Positions 17,236-23,901 of a stretch of DNA of 26,236 nucleotides are shown here, piece after piece; the first letter of the stretch is position 1, and each line of letters opens with the position of its first letter. The notes under the pieces are model-generated. The model made no database searches and was not told where the DNA came from. It was given only the letters and a program-made list of their open reading frames with translations. The stretch is from a virus. The position numbers and the translations under genes were made by a program. Location: the IMG/VR virus record IMGVR_UViG_3300030331_000836, positions 1-26,236 of that record; one strand, 5' to 3'.

Positions 17236-17564
17236 TAGCTCGTCTCCACTCCGAAGAGATTGAATGAGAAGTCTCCTGAACTAGCGTACACCTTCACCAC
17301 ATCTGTCTGGCTTAGGCATATACCGATGACTACCGTTCTAGTGGTGGTAGCCGCTAAGTCTTCATCGTAAAAAATAAACTGCTTGTTGTCGGCACTAGCC
17401 CCACCAACATGGATGCTGACGCGAAAGGTGCCAGAAGAACCGCCTCTGTTAACAGCCACTAACGAACTGACGGTTGTTTGTGTGAGATCTGGAACTGTAT
17501 ATAGAGTGGTCGTGGTTGTGGCGCTTGGCGCTACTTGACCTAATACTTTGATGACATCCGTCAC
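17235..17564 (-). CDS. Small beta-sandwich-like conserved virion-region protein
   Basis: A 109-aa protein with a GTG start at 17564 that forms a GTGA overlap with the preceding stop. The sequence is almost all beta strand (TTTTLYTVPDLTQTTVSSLV; SGTFRVSIHVGG; KQFIFYDEDL; VVIGICLSQTDVVKVYASSG; FSFNLFGVE). Relatives with the same VLGQ-x-APSA start and FNLFG end are common next to tail genes in marine phages. I infer a small decoration or adaptor protein; no direct evidence of function is visible. Confidence 0.7.
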   Translation of the reverse strand: MTDVIKVLGQVAPSATTTTTLYTVPDLTQTTVSSLVAVNRGGSSGTFRVSIHVGGASADNKQFIFYDEDLAATTTRTVVIGICLSQTDVVKVYASSGDFSFNLFGVETS

Positions 17565-17755
17565 GATGCACCCATCAACAAGAACTGAAACCGACGCATA
17601 GCAAGAGACCCTGGCTTATCGCCCTGAGTCTTAGCTAGCTCTACATCGTTTTCTATCTGATCTAACGCCTGCTCCAACGTGCGTCGAGTGATCGCTTCGT
17701 TACTAACGTCGTACTCTGGTGCAGGCACTGGCAATGGATTCTGTCTTGTTGCCAT
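17561..17755 (-). CDS. Small conserved phage protein (64 aa), function unknown
   Basis: A 64-aa protein starting MATRQNPLPVPAPEYD. A helix with the pattern ITRRTLEQALDQIENDVE is followed by the tail SLAMRRFQFLLMGAS. The same compact form (Pro-rich start, NE.. RR.. E helix, RR.QFLLMG end) is frequent directly after P22 gp10-like tail genes in marine phage contigs. It is coupled by TAATG to the tail gene upstream and by GTGA to the gene downstream. Probably a small virion or assembly factor. Confidence 0.7.
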   Translation of the reverse strand: MATRQNPLPVPAPEYDVSNEAITRRTLEQALDQIENDVELAKTQGDKPGSLAMRRFQFLLMGAS

Positions 17756-19611
17756 TAGCGCCTACCGTCCTGTCGCATGTCGAATCGCAAATCACCCAGA
17801 CGCCAGCCATAACCAACGCCAGAACTTTCGATACGCACAACTGCGTGTCGTGCGCGAGTCCTGATGTTGGACTGTGTGGTGCTAGATGTAACTGTTGCTG
17901 TGGCCTGTGTTGTCGGCGTCTCTAGCGGGAAGTTGCTGCCTTTGATCGTGAAGTCCACAGACGCATCGGAGGTCAACCCGCTAAATTTGAAGTCAGGCAC
18001 GATGCGGCTTATCATCATAAACCTATCGCCTTCCCCGATCTCCAGATCTCCTGATTCCACAAACGCTGTCATCGCTGACCCATCGTCATCGAAACCTGTT
18101 TCGTGGTTGTACAAGAAGTTTGCGTCCGTCACACCCGTATTCACAGATGACGCTATCGGATTGGAGTTTTGTGAGTATCCGATCCAAGCACCTCGATCTA
18201 ATGTGCCAACAGCCCACAGATTCTCTGCATAGTTATATGACACATAGTTCGTGATCTCTGTATCGTCGGTGCCTACAGGATAGAACCAGATTACCTCTGA
18301 AAAGTCATTGTTCTCAGCAGCAAACACCTTTAACGCTTGGCCTTTGTTCAAGTTAGAAAACACATGCTCCTTCACACTGCATGGTAGTGGCTGCACCGAA
18401 CCGTTGTAGACATAGAACCCACCAGAGTCCATGAAGTACACAGCACCTCTGGCGTTGACCGCTGCGTTAGGCGAGATCATAGATACATCGGTGCTAAGCG
18501 TTGCAAACTGAAATGTAAAAGGCGCACCCGTAAAGCGCATAGAATGCAGGCTCACGTCGGTAAATATCAGTATTTCTTGTCGTGTTTGCACCGCACCAAC
18601 GATCTGCGAGCCTGAGTTGATTCGCACACCACCGGCTGTATTAGTGGCTGTAGGTGTCCAGTCAGCCGCATTCTCTTGATCAGAAAATCTTACAAGCAGC
18701 GGGTCTATGTTTGATGAGCCTATCGGATTCACACCAAACGCAATGACGTGCTGATCTATGTCAGATACTAGAACCTGCAATGCTACAGTCGGTACGTTAG
18801 ATGCACCCGCCAATGCGGTAGCATTGATAGCTCTCGTCCCTGTACCCGATGACTCATCCCAATAGAAGATGCCGCCACCACGGACGTTGAAGATTAGATC
18901 CTCGCCAAAGTTATCTTGACTGAATAGTCGTAGCTGACCGGCAGCAGCAATACTGCTAGAACTACCCCATGTGCCAGAACCCCATGTGCCTGCACCCCAA
19001 CCTGTGCCCTGCACAAATGTATTCAGACCTGTATTGATCTGATAGGTCGCAACCGTCGAGCTACCACCGTTGCCTGTGTCACTAGAGTTAGCCGTAACAG
19101 CAGCGCCACTTGTGTCCTTAGCTTCAATGGTGAACGTATTCGTCGTGGGCACAGAAGCAATCTGATACTCCTGATTAAGAACGGTCGCCGTAATGTTGCC
19201 ACCAAGCGTTGCCGCATCACTGAACGTCACAAAATCGTTGACCACTGCGCCGTGTGCATTTTCGGTCACAGTGATGGTGGATGACCCGTTGGTTGCGGCA
19301 AAGGTGGCATCGCCAGCACCTGATGTCAGCCTGATCGGTGTGACATCGTTATACCCAGAACCCTCTGCCACATAGAACTTTAAGTTGGTGCCAATGCCTA
19401 TGTAGTTAATAGATTCTAGTGATGACCAGTTATGTAATGATCGGCACACGCCCAGAAAGCTGGAATCGCTGTATTTTGTCCAGCCACCTATCTTTTCTAC
19501 CCGACCTTTTCGGAATCGGATCTTGTCAGAGTCGAACCAGCCAGCGTCTGCTGTATATTCGGTTCCCTCTTTGTTCACGCCTGGGGCGAACTGTACCTTC
19601 GCCAGCGTCAT
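17755..19611 (-). CDS. Tail nozzle / phage stabilisation protein (P22 gp10-like)
   Basis: A 618-aa beta-rich protein. The start (KVQFAPGVNKEGTEYTADAG, then WFDSDKIRFRKGRVEKIGGW) and the end (RARHAVVRIESSG, then YGWRLGDLRFDMRQDGRR) are the characteristic termini of the phage stabilisation / tail hub family that includes P22 gp10. The middle holds repeated blade-like strands (for example YIGIGTNLKFYV; ILIFTDVSLHSMRF; GAVYFMDSGGFYVYNG), consistent with a beta-propeller. An insertion of about 100 residues (roughly 100-200) with GSSTITVTENAHG and DFVTFSDAA is an immunoglobulin-like extra domain. P22 gp10 and T7 gp12 form the short tail tube under the portal, and this is the best evidence for a podovirus-like particle. 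Its ATG directly abuts the preceding TAG with no gap. Confidence 0.85.
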   Translation of the reverse strand: MTLAKVQFAPGVNKEGTEYTADAGWFDSDKIRFRKGRVEKIGGWTKYSDSSFLGVCRSLHNWSSLESINYIGIGTNLKFYVAEGSGYNDVTPIRLTSGAGDATFAATNGSSTITVTENAHGAVVNDFVTFSDAATLGGNITATVLNQEYQIASVPTTNTFTIEAKDTSGAAVTANSSDTGNGGSSTVATYQINTGLNTFVQGTGWGAGTWGSGTWGSSSSIAAAGQLRLFSQDNFGEDLIFNVRGGGIFYWDESSGTGTRAINATALAGASNVPTVALQVLVSDIDQHVIAFGVNPIGSSNIDPLLVRFSDQENAADWTPTATNTAGGVRINSGSQIVGAVQTRQEILIFTDVSLHSMRFTGAPFTFQFATLSTDVSMISPNAAVNARGAVYFMDSGGFYVYNGSVQPLPCSVKEHVFSNLNKGQALKVFAAENNDFSEVIWFYPVGTDDTEITNYVSYNYAENLWAVGTLDRGAWIGYSQNSNPIASSVNTGVTDANFLYNHETGFDDDGSAMTAFVESGDLEIGEGDRFMMISRIVPDFKFSGLTSDASVDFTIKGSNFPLETPTTQATATVTSSTTQSNIRTRARHAVVRIESSGVGYGWRLGDLRFDMRQDGRR

Positions 19612-20409
19612 CTAGCGTCTACCCACCAGTGATGCGATACCTGAATGTATACCTACAGGGCCGCCCGTCGCCTTCCCGACGCTCATTGTTGGTCTGATGT
19701 TTGGCCTCACACTACCGAAACCAATGTTCGCGTTGGCTTCTCTGAGGCGCTGGCTCGCGTCCATCATTGGGGCAGGCGATCCCGTGTATTGTCGGACAGA
19801 GGTTTGCGGTGGATTGTTGGCAAACGTCGGGACTCTTCCCACAGCGTCCATAAATAAGTCAGATACTTGAACATTACCTGGTGCTAGTCTCGAAAACCCA
19901 CCACCTCTCCTTGATGCCAGTTCCTCTTGACGAAGCCTTGCTTGTTCAACCGTTAATCCCGATGGCAGTCCAGTGACCGTGCCATATGTGGGTGGCGGCA
20001 AAGATGCTCCAAGGGTGGGGTCTGGATTCCTATTATATTCATCTACCACAGCTTGCGAGCCTGGATTGACAGTCCTTGCCCCACCCACACCAGTTTTACC
20101 TCGACCAATTCTACCGAAATCTTGCCGCCCCATAACTGGTCTTGGGAATGATCTTCGAGCGAATCCTGTTGCTGGATCAACCATCCTACCAAAAGGGGAT
20201 TGCTGCCCTGAAAGCAAAGCTCCTAGCCCTGTAGGAACTCCGTAACTGTAGTTTGGGCGGCGATAAAAATTAGAAGCGCCAGATCCATAAAACTGATTCA
20301 TCGGAGGTCTAGGCTGCGCGTTAAATATAGGTAGAGGACGGAACCTTTTGTTTGGGACAGTCTGAGCAGAACCTTTAGATGCGCTAGTGCCTGGAGTGCT
20401 TTTTGCCAT
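19612..20409 (-). CDS. Disordered Pro/Gly/Arg-rich phage protein, function unknown
   Basis: A 265-aa basic protein with few hydrophobic segments. It is rich in Pro, Gly, Arg, Ser and Asn throughout (for example RRPNYSYGVPTGLGALLSGQ), so it is probably largely disordered. A short helix (SGLTVEQARLRQEELASRRG) occurs about 150-170, and the protein ends ATGGPVGIHSGIASLVGRR, a Gly-Gly turn also seen in neighbouring virion proteins. It sits between the endolysin and the tail nozzle gene, so a minor virion or tail-assembly role is plausible. I recognise no domain. Confidence 0.6.
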   Translation of the reverse strand: MAKSTPGTSASKGSAQTVPNKRFRPLPIFNAQPRPPMNQFYGSGASNFYRRPNYSYGVPTGLGALLSGQQSPFGRMVDPATGFARRSFPRPVMGRQDFGRIGRGKTGVGGARTVNPGSQAVVDEYNRNPDPTLGASLPPPTYGTVTGLPSGLTVEQARLRQEELASRRGGGFSRLAPGNVQVSDLFMDAVGRVPTFANNPPQTSVRQYTGSPAPMMDASQRLREANANIGFGSVRPNIRPTMSVGKATGGPVGIHSGIASLVGRR

Positions 20410-20828
20410 TATATGTATTCTCCAGATCTAATCATTTCGGTAACACGGATAGCTCTCGTACCTACTTGCTGCGCCCACTTGCTATCCATGAACTCATCGG
20501 CTGCAACGTCAAACTGCTCCCTGCTCATGGCAGTCAAAGCGTTAACAAATCCACGCAGTTTGGTAAGACCAAGATTAAAACAAATATCGACCATCGCATC
20601 GCGCCTAGCCTCGTTGAGTCCGCCGAACCAGAAGTAAGTGTCTTGTAGCTCTTCTGTCACCCGCTTAATATCGTTCTCCAGAAGATAGTCTATTTCGTCA
20701 TCGGACAGTCCTAAGCCAGACTCTGAGATATTTCTGCCTACGCCTATCGTTTCGTAGCCAGCAGAGCATAGGTAAACCTTTGACTTTACACCCTCATGGC
20801 GCTTAATCATTTCAACTAGCTTACTCAT
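20409..20828 (-). CDS. T4-type lysozyme / endolysin (glycoside hydrolase 24) with Asp-to-Cys catalytic variant
   Basis: A 139-aa protein, slightly shorter than T4 lysozyme (164). It cleaves the MurNAc-GlcNAc bond of peptidoglycan at lysis. The catalytic pattern Glu-x8-Asp/Cys-x5-Thr is intact: E12 in KRHEG, C21 where T4 has D20, and T27 in YETIGVG. Also visible are RRDAMVDICFNLG and the C-terminal RAIRVTEMIRSG (family RR...W region with Trp at KWAQQ). There is no signal peptide or SAR-type N-terminal membrane segment, so release should depend on the holin encoded just upstream (TAATG overlap). Cys at the second position is a known natural and functional variant in this family. Confidence 0.92.
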   Translation of the reverse strand: MSKLVEMIKRHEGVKSKVYLCSAGYETIGVGRNISESGLGLSDDEIDYLLENDIKRVTEELQDTYFWFGGLNEARRDAMVDICFNLGLTKLRGFVNALTAMSREQFDVAADEFMDSKWAQQVGTRAIRVTEMIRSGEYI

Positions 20829-21205
20829 TACTTACCAACACCTTTGACCCTTTCGTAGGATCTGGCACCGCCGAGACCCAACATGCCAAGAAGTAAAGGC
20901 ATCATCACAGAGGCATCCGCTTGAGGGATGATAACGCCGAAACCTGCTGCAATCGGAGCAACTAGAAAGTTAACCATAAGCCCCAACACACAAGTGTAAC
21001 CAGCTAGAGGACGCCAACTTGACTGAAACCAATTACCTTTAGCATCGAGCTTCAGTACCTCAATCTGCTCTAGGGCGATCTGCTGACCATGCTTTTCGCT
21101 CATCGTGGCAATTTCGTGGGCCAGCTTGTTCTTAGTGTCCACGTCAGGAATGAACTTATCTAGCAAACCTGTGACTGGGCCAATTAGCTGTCCGACTAAG
21201 CTCAT
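20828..21205 (-). CDS. Holin, GTA-type three-transmembrane family
   Basis: A 125-aa membrane protein read from the ATG at 21205, which makes an ATGA overlap with the preceding gene and has GAGGGA upstream. An in-frame start at 21229 would add eight residues and deepen the overlap. Family hallmarks of the 'Holin of 3TMs, for gene-transfer release' are visible: FIPD with a following KLAHEIAT helix, Gln-rich helix, SWRPLAGYTCVLGLMVNF at the start of a membrane segment (about 67-95), and MPLLLGMLGLGGARSYER in the last segment (about 100-118). It should form the lesions that let the adjacent endolysin reach the cell wall and so set lysis time. Confidence 0.88.
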   Translation of the reverse strand: MSLVGQLIGPVTGLLDKFIPDVDTKNKLAHEIATMSEKHGQQIALEQIEVLKLDAKGNWFQSSWRPLAGYTCVLGLMVNFLVAPIAAGFGVIIPQADASVMMPLLLGMLGLGGARSYERVKGVGK

Positions 21206-21546
21206 TTTCCGTTCCCTCGATTTTGCCATGCAGATGCGCCAAAGAATGCGGCGACCAGACCTGCGATTGCCACGAAGTATGTCGCAGCCATAGACCCCAG
21301 TATATTTGCTGCTTGCTCTAGACCTATCCAGCTACTTACAACCACAAGACTTGGGTATAACAACATTCCCCACAGAGCAAACCACGCCATGTATCTTTGA
21401 GACTGAGCCTTTTCATGCTGTAGCTTTAACGCTTGTAGCTGCTGGCTTGTTTCTAACTCATCATCGCTAACCACGCCATCACCATCCGCGTCATAACTAG
21501 CATATTCGCTGTCTTGTTCTAACTTCTTTGCTGCCATATCAATCAT
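21202..21546 (-). CDS. EF-hand-containing membrane protein of the lysis region
   Basis: A 114-aa protein (starting at 21546; M4 at 21537 is also possible, with no clear ribosome site for either). Residues 19-30 are a canonical EF-hand calcium loop, D19-x-D21-x-D23-G24 ... S27 ... E30 (DADGDGVVSDDE). A Gln/Lys helix follows, then two hydrophobic segments (about 51-73, AWFALWGMLLYPSLVVVSSW, and about 79-105). This predicts a cytoplasmic or periplasmic calcium-binding head on a two-pass membrane protein. It overlaps the holin gene by four bases. A single EF-hand can act as a dimer. A role in calcium-sensitive lysis or membrane assembly is inference. Confidence 0.75.
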   Translation of the reverse strand: MIDMAAKKLEQDSEYASYDADGDGVVSDDELETSQQLQALKLQHEKAQSQRYMAWFALWGMLLYPSLVVVSSWIGLEQAANILGSMAATYFVAIAGLVAAFFGASAWQNRGNGK

Positions 21547-21754
21547 AGAATTGTATGTTTGGTTGGACTTTAACAGGGATGCAGTAGGCTGTAATGTTTT
21601 CCTGTCCGCTTAATCTTCTACCCTCTACAGGCTTGATGGTTCCTTGTTCCAGCCAGTAAGCAAACTGATTACACCTGTGGATATTGCGGAAATAAAACTG
21701 CCCAGCAACTTGTTCGCCCTCTACTAACATGACCAGCAAGAAGGCCATTATCAT
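21539..21754 (-). CDS. Small membrane/exported protein of the lysis region
   Basis: A 71-aa protein with a hydrophobic N-terminus (MIMAFLLVMLVEGEQVAGQF) that could be a signal peptide or anchor, then a soluble part with two cysteines (C28, C58) and FYFRNIHRCNQFAYWLEQG. The pattern FRN..RCN.FA recurs in small proteins of marine phage lysis cassettes; no function is known to me. Its ATG overlaps the upstream stop (ATGA) and its stop lies within the start of the EF-hand gene. It could be a spanin-like accessory, but it lacks a lipobox and this is not supported further. Confidence 0.65.
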   Translation of the reverse strand: MIMAFLLVMLVEGEQVAGQFYFRNIHRCNQFAYWLEQGTIKPVEGRRLSGQENITAYCIPVKVQPNIQFYD

Positions 21755-22215
21755 CCGTACACCTTCACCATAATTGCAAACCCCGCTGCTATTATCATCC
21801 CACCAATAAGCAAAGTGGTGCCTCCTACTAAAATCTGGTTGGTCAGATGTTGTCGCGCCTTCTTTTTACGAGCAATCATTCTCAGATGCTCTTGCCTGTC
21901 CTGTTCTTGTTGGGCTTTTGCGGCCTTGAAGTCGTCGAGGAGCTTTGGGTCTGCGATGAGGAGCAAATCGTGGACGCTCTGCCAGTGCCGGTCATATTGC
22001 CTTTTTATCATCTGGAGCTTCAAGATTTCGTTCTGCGTCAGCGGCTTAAACGTGCTCTGGCGGCGTTGCGCCTCAAACTCGGTTATCCCTTCTCCAAAGT
22101 CCGAGATCATGCCCATGACTTGATGGACACCTTGACCTGTTTCGTTGCACTGCGCTATCAACCCGTTTATGGCAGACAAGGTGGCTGTGGCCGCTGCGAT
22201 GGATTCAATCACCAT
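21751..22215 (-). CDS. Coiled-coil protein with C-terminal membrane anchor, function unknown
   Basis: A 154-aa protein. The N-terminus is an Ala-rich amphipathic helix (IAAATATLSAINGLIAQ) followed by Gly-rich turns. Residues about 60-125 are a long charged helix (KAAKAQQEQDRQEHLRMIARKKKAR), and the last 27 residues form a membrane segment (LVGGTTLLIGGMIIAAGFAI). Related small proteins are found in the late regions of marine phages. It sits six bases after the 62-aa membrane gene and is coupled to the next gene. The topology (helical body plus single anchor) could fit a spanin-like or holin-modulating role, but spanins usually anchor at the N-terminus. Confidence 0.65.
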   Translation of the reverse strand: MVIESIAAATATLSAINGLIAQCNETGQGVHQVMGMISDFGEGITEFEAQRRQSTFKPLTQNEILKLQMIKRQYDRHWQSVHDLLLIADPKLLDDFKAAKAQQEQDRQEHLRMIARKKKARQHLTNQILVGGTTLLIGGMIIAAGFAIMVKVYG

Positions 22216-22221
22216 AGGGCT

Positions 22222-22410
22222 TCACCCCATAAAAAACTGCGGCAATGCTGCCGCTGCAATCAAGGCATATAGTCCATAAATAAGATGTTCTAGGTGTTTA
22301 AACTTGTCAGAGCCTTCTGCAAGACGTTCTTCGATACGCTGATAACGCAAGGCGCACTCACGCTCATGGGCGTTCACTTCATTCAGTGCTTTTTCGCCTG
22401 CGTCACTCAC
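22222..22410 (-). CDS. Small single-pass membrane protein
   Basis: A 62-aa protein with a GTG start at 22410, overlapping the preceding stop by four bases (GTGA). A charged N-terminal helix (ALNEVNAHERECALRYQRIEER) precedes a C-terminal membrane segment (HLIYGLYALIAAAALPQFFM). The size and layout, a short amphipathic coiled coil plus one TM, resemble hemolysin-XhlA-like or holin-associated phage proteins, but I cannot assign it to that family. Context points to the lysis cassette. Confidence 0.65.
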   Translation of the reverse strand: MSDAGEKALNEVNAHERECALRYQRIEERLAEGSDKFKHLEHLIYGLYALIAAAALPQFFMG

Positions 22411-22529
22411 TTCTTTTTCTTTTTTGCCAAAGTCTTTTCGATGCGATCTGCTTGACCGGCGTGAAGTTTGGAAGCCCCACGAAGTTCTTTTATCAGCTTT
22501 CTTTTTTGTGCATCACTCAGTTCAGCCAT
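22407..22529 (-). CDS. 40-aa Lys-rich conserved phage peptide
   Basis: A 40-aa protein from ATG 22529 to TGA 22407-22409. It has a strong ribosome site (AGGAG at 22537-22541) that is fused to the stop codon of the upstream gene. The sequence begins MAELSDAQKRKLIKELRGAS, continues LHAGQADRIEKTL and ends in a run of lysines. It looks like one basic amphipathic helix pair. Similar very small Lys-rich proteins occur in marine phage late operons; function unknown. The strong site and the GTGA overlap with the next gene argue that it is real. Confidence 0.7.
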   Translation of the reverse strand: MAELSDAQKRKLIKELRGASKLHAGQADRIEKTLAKKKKK

Positions 22530-22536
22530 CGTTTTT

Positions 22537-22542
22537 CTCCTA
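22537..22542 (-). promoter_or_regulatory. Stop codon fused to ribosome binding site (67-aa / 40-aa junction)
   Basis: Minus-strand TAGGAG: the stop TAG of the 67-aa gene overlaps AGGAG, seven bases before the ATG of the 40-aa gene. It supports the reality of the 40-aa gene. Confidence 0.75.
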
Positions 22543-22743
22543 AACGGTTATATTTACTCGTTGTATTGATGCTAATTGCTGCGCCTCGACCCTATTACCA
22601 TCTTTGGTGTAAATAGTCGGTATGATGGTTTCTACCGCCTCTCGCACGGTCTCGCCTTCAGCGCCCGTTCTTAACCGCTCTTGTTTTTCTACCGCTACTT
22701 GCTTCCAACTAATTCGAGCAGTATCACTAATGCTTACTTCCAT
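22540..22743 (-). CDS. Small conserved protein (67 aa), function unknown
   Basis: Read from ATG 22743 rather than the TTG at 22758, because GAGGGA lies just upstream at suitable spacing. The protein (MEVSISDTARISWKQVAVEK onward) has a helix followed by strands (IIPTIYTKDGNRVEAQQLAS). It overlaps the oxygenase gene by 17 bases. The sequence is soluble and mixed-charge, with no known motif. Confidence 0.65.
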   Translation of the reverse strand: MEVSISDTARISWKQVAVEKQERLRTGAEGETVREAVETIIPTIYTKDGNRVEAQQLASIQRVNITV

Positions 22744-23437
22744 CTTGCTGTCCCTCAACAGGAAAACAATTGATATTGGCGGCTACTGTCCTTCGCTCGC
22801 CTTCCCCTTGGAACGGATAGACCATGTGCTGCATCCACGATGGGAACATATATAAGCGCCCCACCTGCGGCCTCACTACGACGTTCTGCGTAGGTTTAAG
22901 CCGCTCTCTGTCCCATGTGCTGCTTTGCCCGTAGTTAAAGCACAAACAGCCGTCACTTTCGCCACTGGCGTTATACAAGCCGTATTCTTGCGATCCCGGT
23001 CTTGGCCCCTGCACGATTTGAGGCGGCACCCTCGTCCAAGTCGTACAGCTAATACCCATCACGGTTTTAGTGCCATGATCGTGTATCGGGTTGTAATCAC
23101 CCTCGTAGCTATGCACTGACCATAGCTCATCCATTTCGACGTTTCTGTTACCGTCCAGCACCTGACCAGACTGGGCCATGAACTGGTTAATATACGTCAC
23201 GCCTATCTCGCACAAGAACCTAGAAAACGGTGCCAGCCTTGGATCTTGGTGATCCATAACAAGCTGCTCACCTGTCTTAATCTGACCTACGAGCGTATGC
23301 GCTGCGCTGACCTTATCGTTTTGTGTAACTAACTCATCAAGATAGTCGTTACACGATTCAACAAACTCTGTCGGGATGTCCAACTCCATCAGGAACACTG
23401 ACGGGAGCGGGTGCATCTGATACTGAATCTCAGCCAT
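22727..23437 (-). CDS. Putative 2OG-Fe(II) oxygenase
   Basis: A 236-aa protein with the double-stranded beta-helix signature of the 2-oxoglutarate/iron dioxygenases found in marine phages (2OG-FeII_Oxy_5-like). Candidate iron ligands are H119 and H121 in NPIHDHG (an H-x-H form in place of H-x-D) and H204 in FPSWMQHMVYPF. R215 or R216 in GERRTVAANI is the likely 2-oxoglutarate-binding arginine. The upstream WSVHSYEGDYNPIHDHG and downstream VRPQVGRLYMFPS blocks match the family. Such enzymes hydroxylate proteins or small molecules. Here the gene lies two small genes after the tail fibre, so modification of a virion protein is possible, though the substrate is unknown. It overlaps both neighbours (8 and 17 bases). 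Confidence 0.82.
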   Translation of the reverse strand: MAEIQYQMHPLPSVFLMELDIPTEFVESCNDYLDELVTQNDKVSAAHTLVGQIKTGEQLVMDHQDPRLAPFSRFLCEIGVTYINQFMAQSGQVLDGNRNVEMDELWSVHSYEGDYNPIHDHGTKTVMGISCTTWTRVPPQIVQGPRPGSQEYGLYNASGESDGCLCFNYGQSSTWDRERLKPTQNVVVRPQVGRLYMFPSWMQHMVYPFQGEGERRTVAANINCFPVEGQQDGSKH

Positions 23438-23615
23438 TTATCGCTTCGACAGCAGCTTCTTCCTCGCCTTCTTCGTTCTCTTCTGGTTCAACCAACTGAG
23501 CATCAGCTTGCACTTTAATCTTCATCATCAAAGGCCACGTCCCAGTTTTGCTTGGCATATCGCCCAATATCGCTAGGATTACGTTGATGTCGTTTTCGTC
23601 TAGGTTGATTTGCAC
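23430..23615 (-). CDS. Small acidic conserved phage protein (61 aa)
   Basis: A GTG start at 23615 with AAGGA upstream, the latter fused to the stop of the preceding gene. The N-terminal pattern MQINLDENDINVILAILGDM is common to small marine phage proteins. The last 20 residues are strongly acidic (EPEENEEGEEEAAVEAING). It is probably a helical two-part protein with a disordered acidic tail; function unknown. It overlaps the oxygenase start by eight bases. Confidence 0.7.
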   Translation of the reverse strand: MQINLDENDINVILAILGDMPSKTGTWPLMMKIKVQADAQLVEPEENEEGEEEAAVEAING

Positions 23616-23628
23616 GGTCTATTTTTCC

Positions 23629-23889
23629 TTATGGTGTATATGCTTTGGCTGCGGTAACAGCACTGTCGATGGCGGTAAAGTCTTCTGACCCCCAATCACC
23701 AAGAGCTTTGCCATGCTCAAGATAACCAGCACTACGCAAAACCTTCTTTTGCTTTTCAGTGTTGGTCAGGTCGTTGCCGTACTCATTGTCGGCATCAAGT
23801 ACACTGGTGATGACATTCGCGCCATCCAGCATGGCTTGATACATCTGGGCTTTTTCTTCGTCGGTACGGGCTACTGCTTCTTCAGACAT
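23629..23889 (-). CDS. Small conserved protein downstream of tail fibre (86 aa)
   Basis: An 86-aa acidic protein with a strong AGGAGG ribosome site (23895-23900) fused to the fibre stop codon. A helical N-terminus (DEEKAQMYQAMLDGANVITS) is followed by a region ending WGSEDFTAIDSAVTAAKAY. The DFTAID-type ending recurs in small proteins directly after fibre genes in marine phages. The placement suggests a fibre assembly partner or attachment protein, by inference only. Confidence 0.7.
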   Translation of the reverse strand: MSEEAVARTDEEKAQMYQAMLDGANVITSVLDADNEYGNDLTNTEKQKKVLRSAGYLEHGKALGDWGSEDFTAIDSAVTAAKAYTP

Positions 23890-23894
23890 GATGT

Positions 23895-23901
23895 CCTCCT
23901 A
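23895..23901 (-). promoter_or_regulatory. Stop codon fused to a strong ribosome binding site (fibre / 86-aa junction)
   Basis: Read on the minus strand the bases are TAGGAGG: the fibre stop TAG shares its G with AGGAGG, five bases before the next ATG. Terminating ribosomes should re-initiate efficiently. It also fixes the start of the 86-aa gene. Confidence 0.8.
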
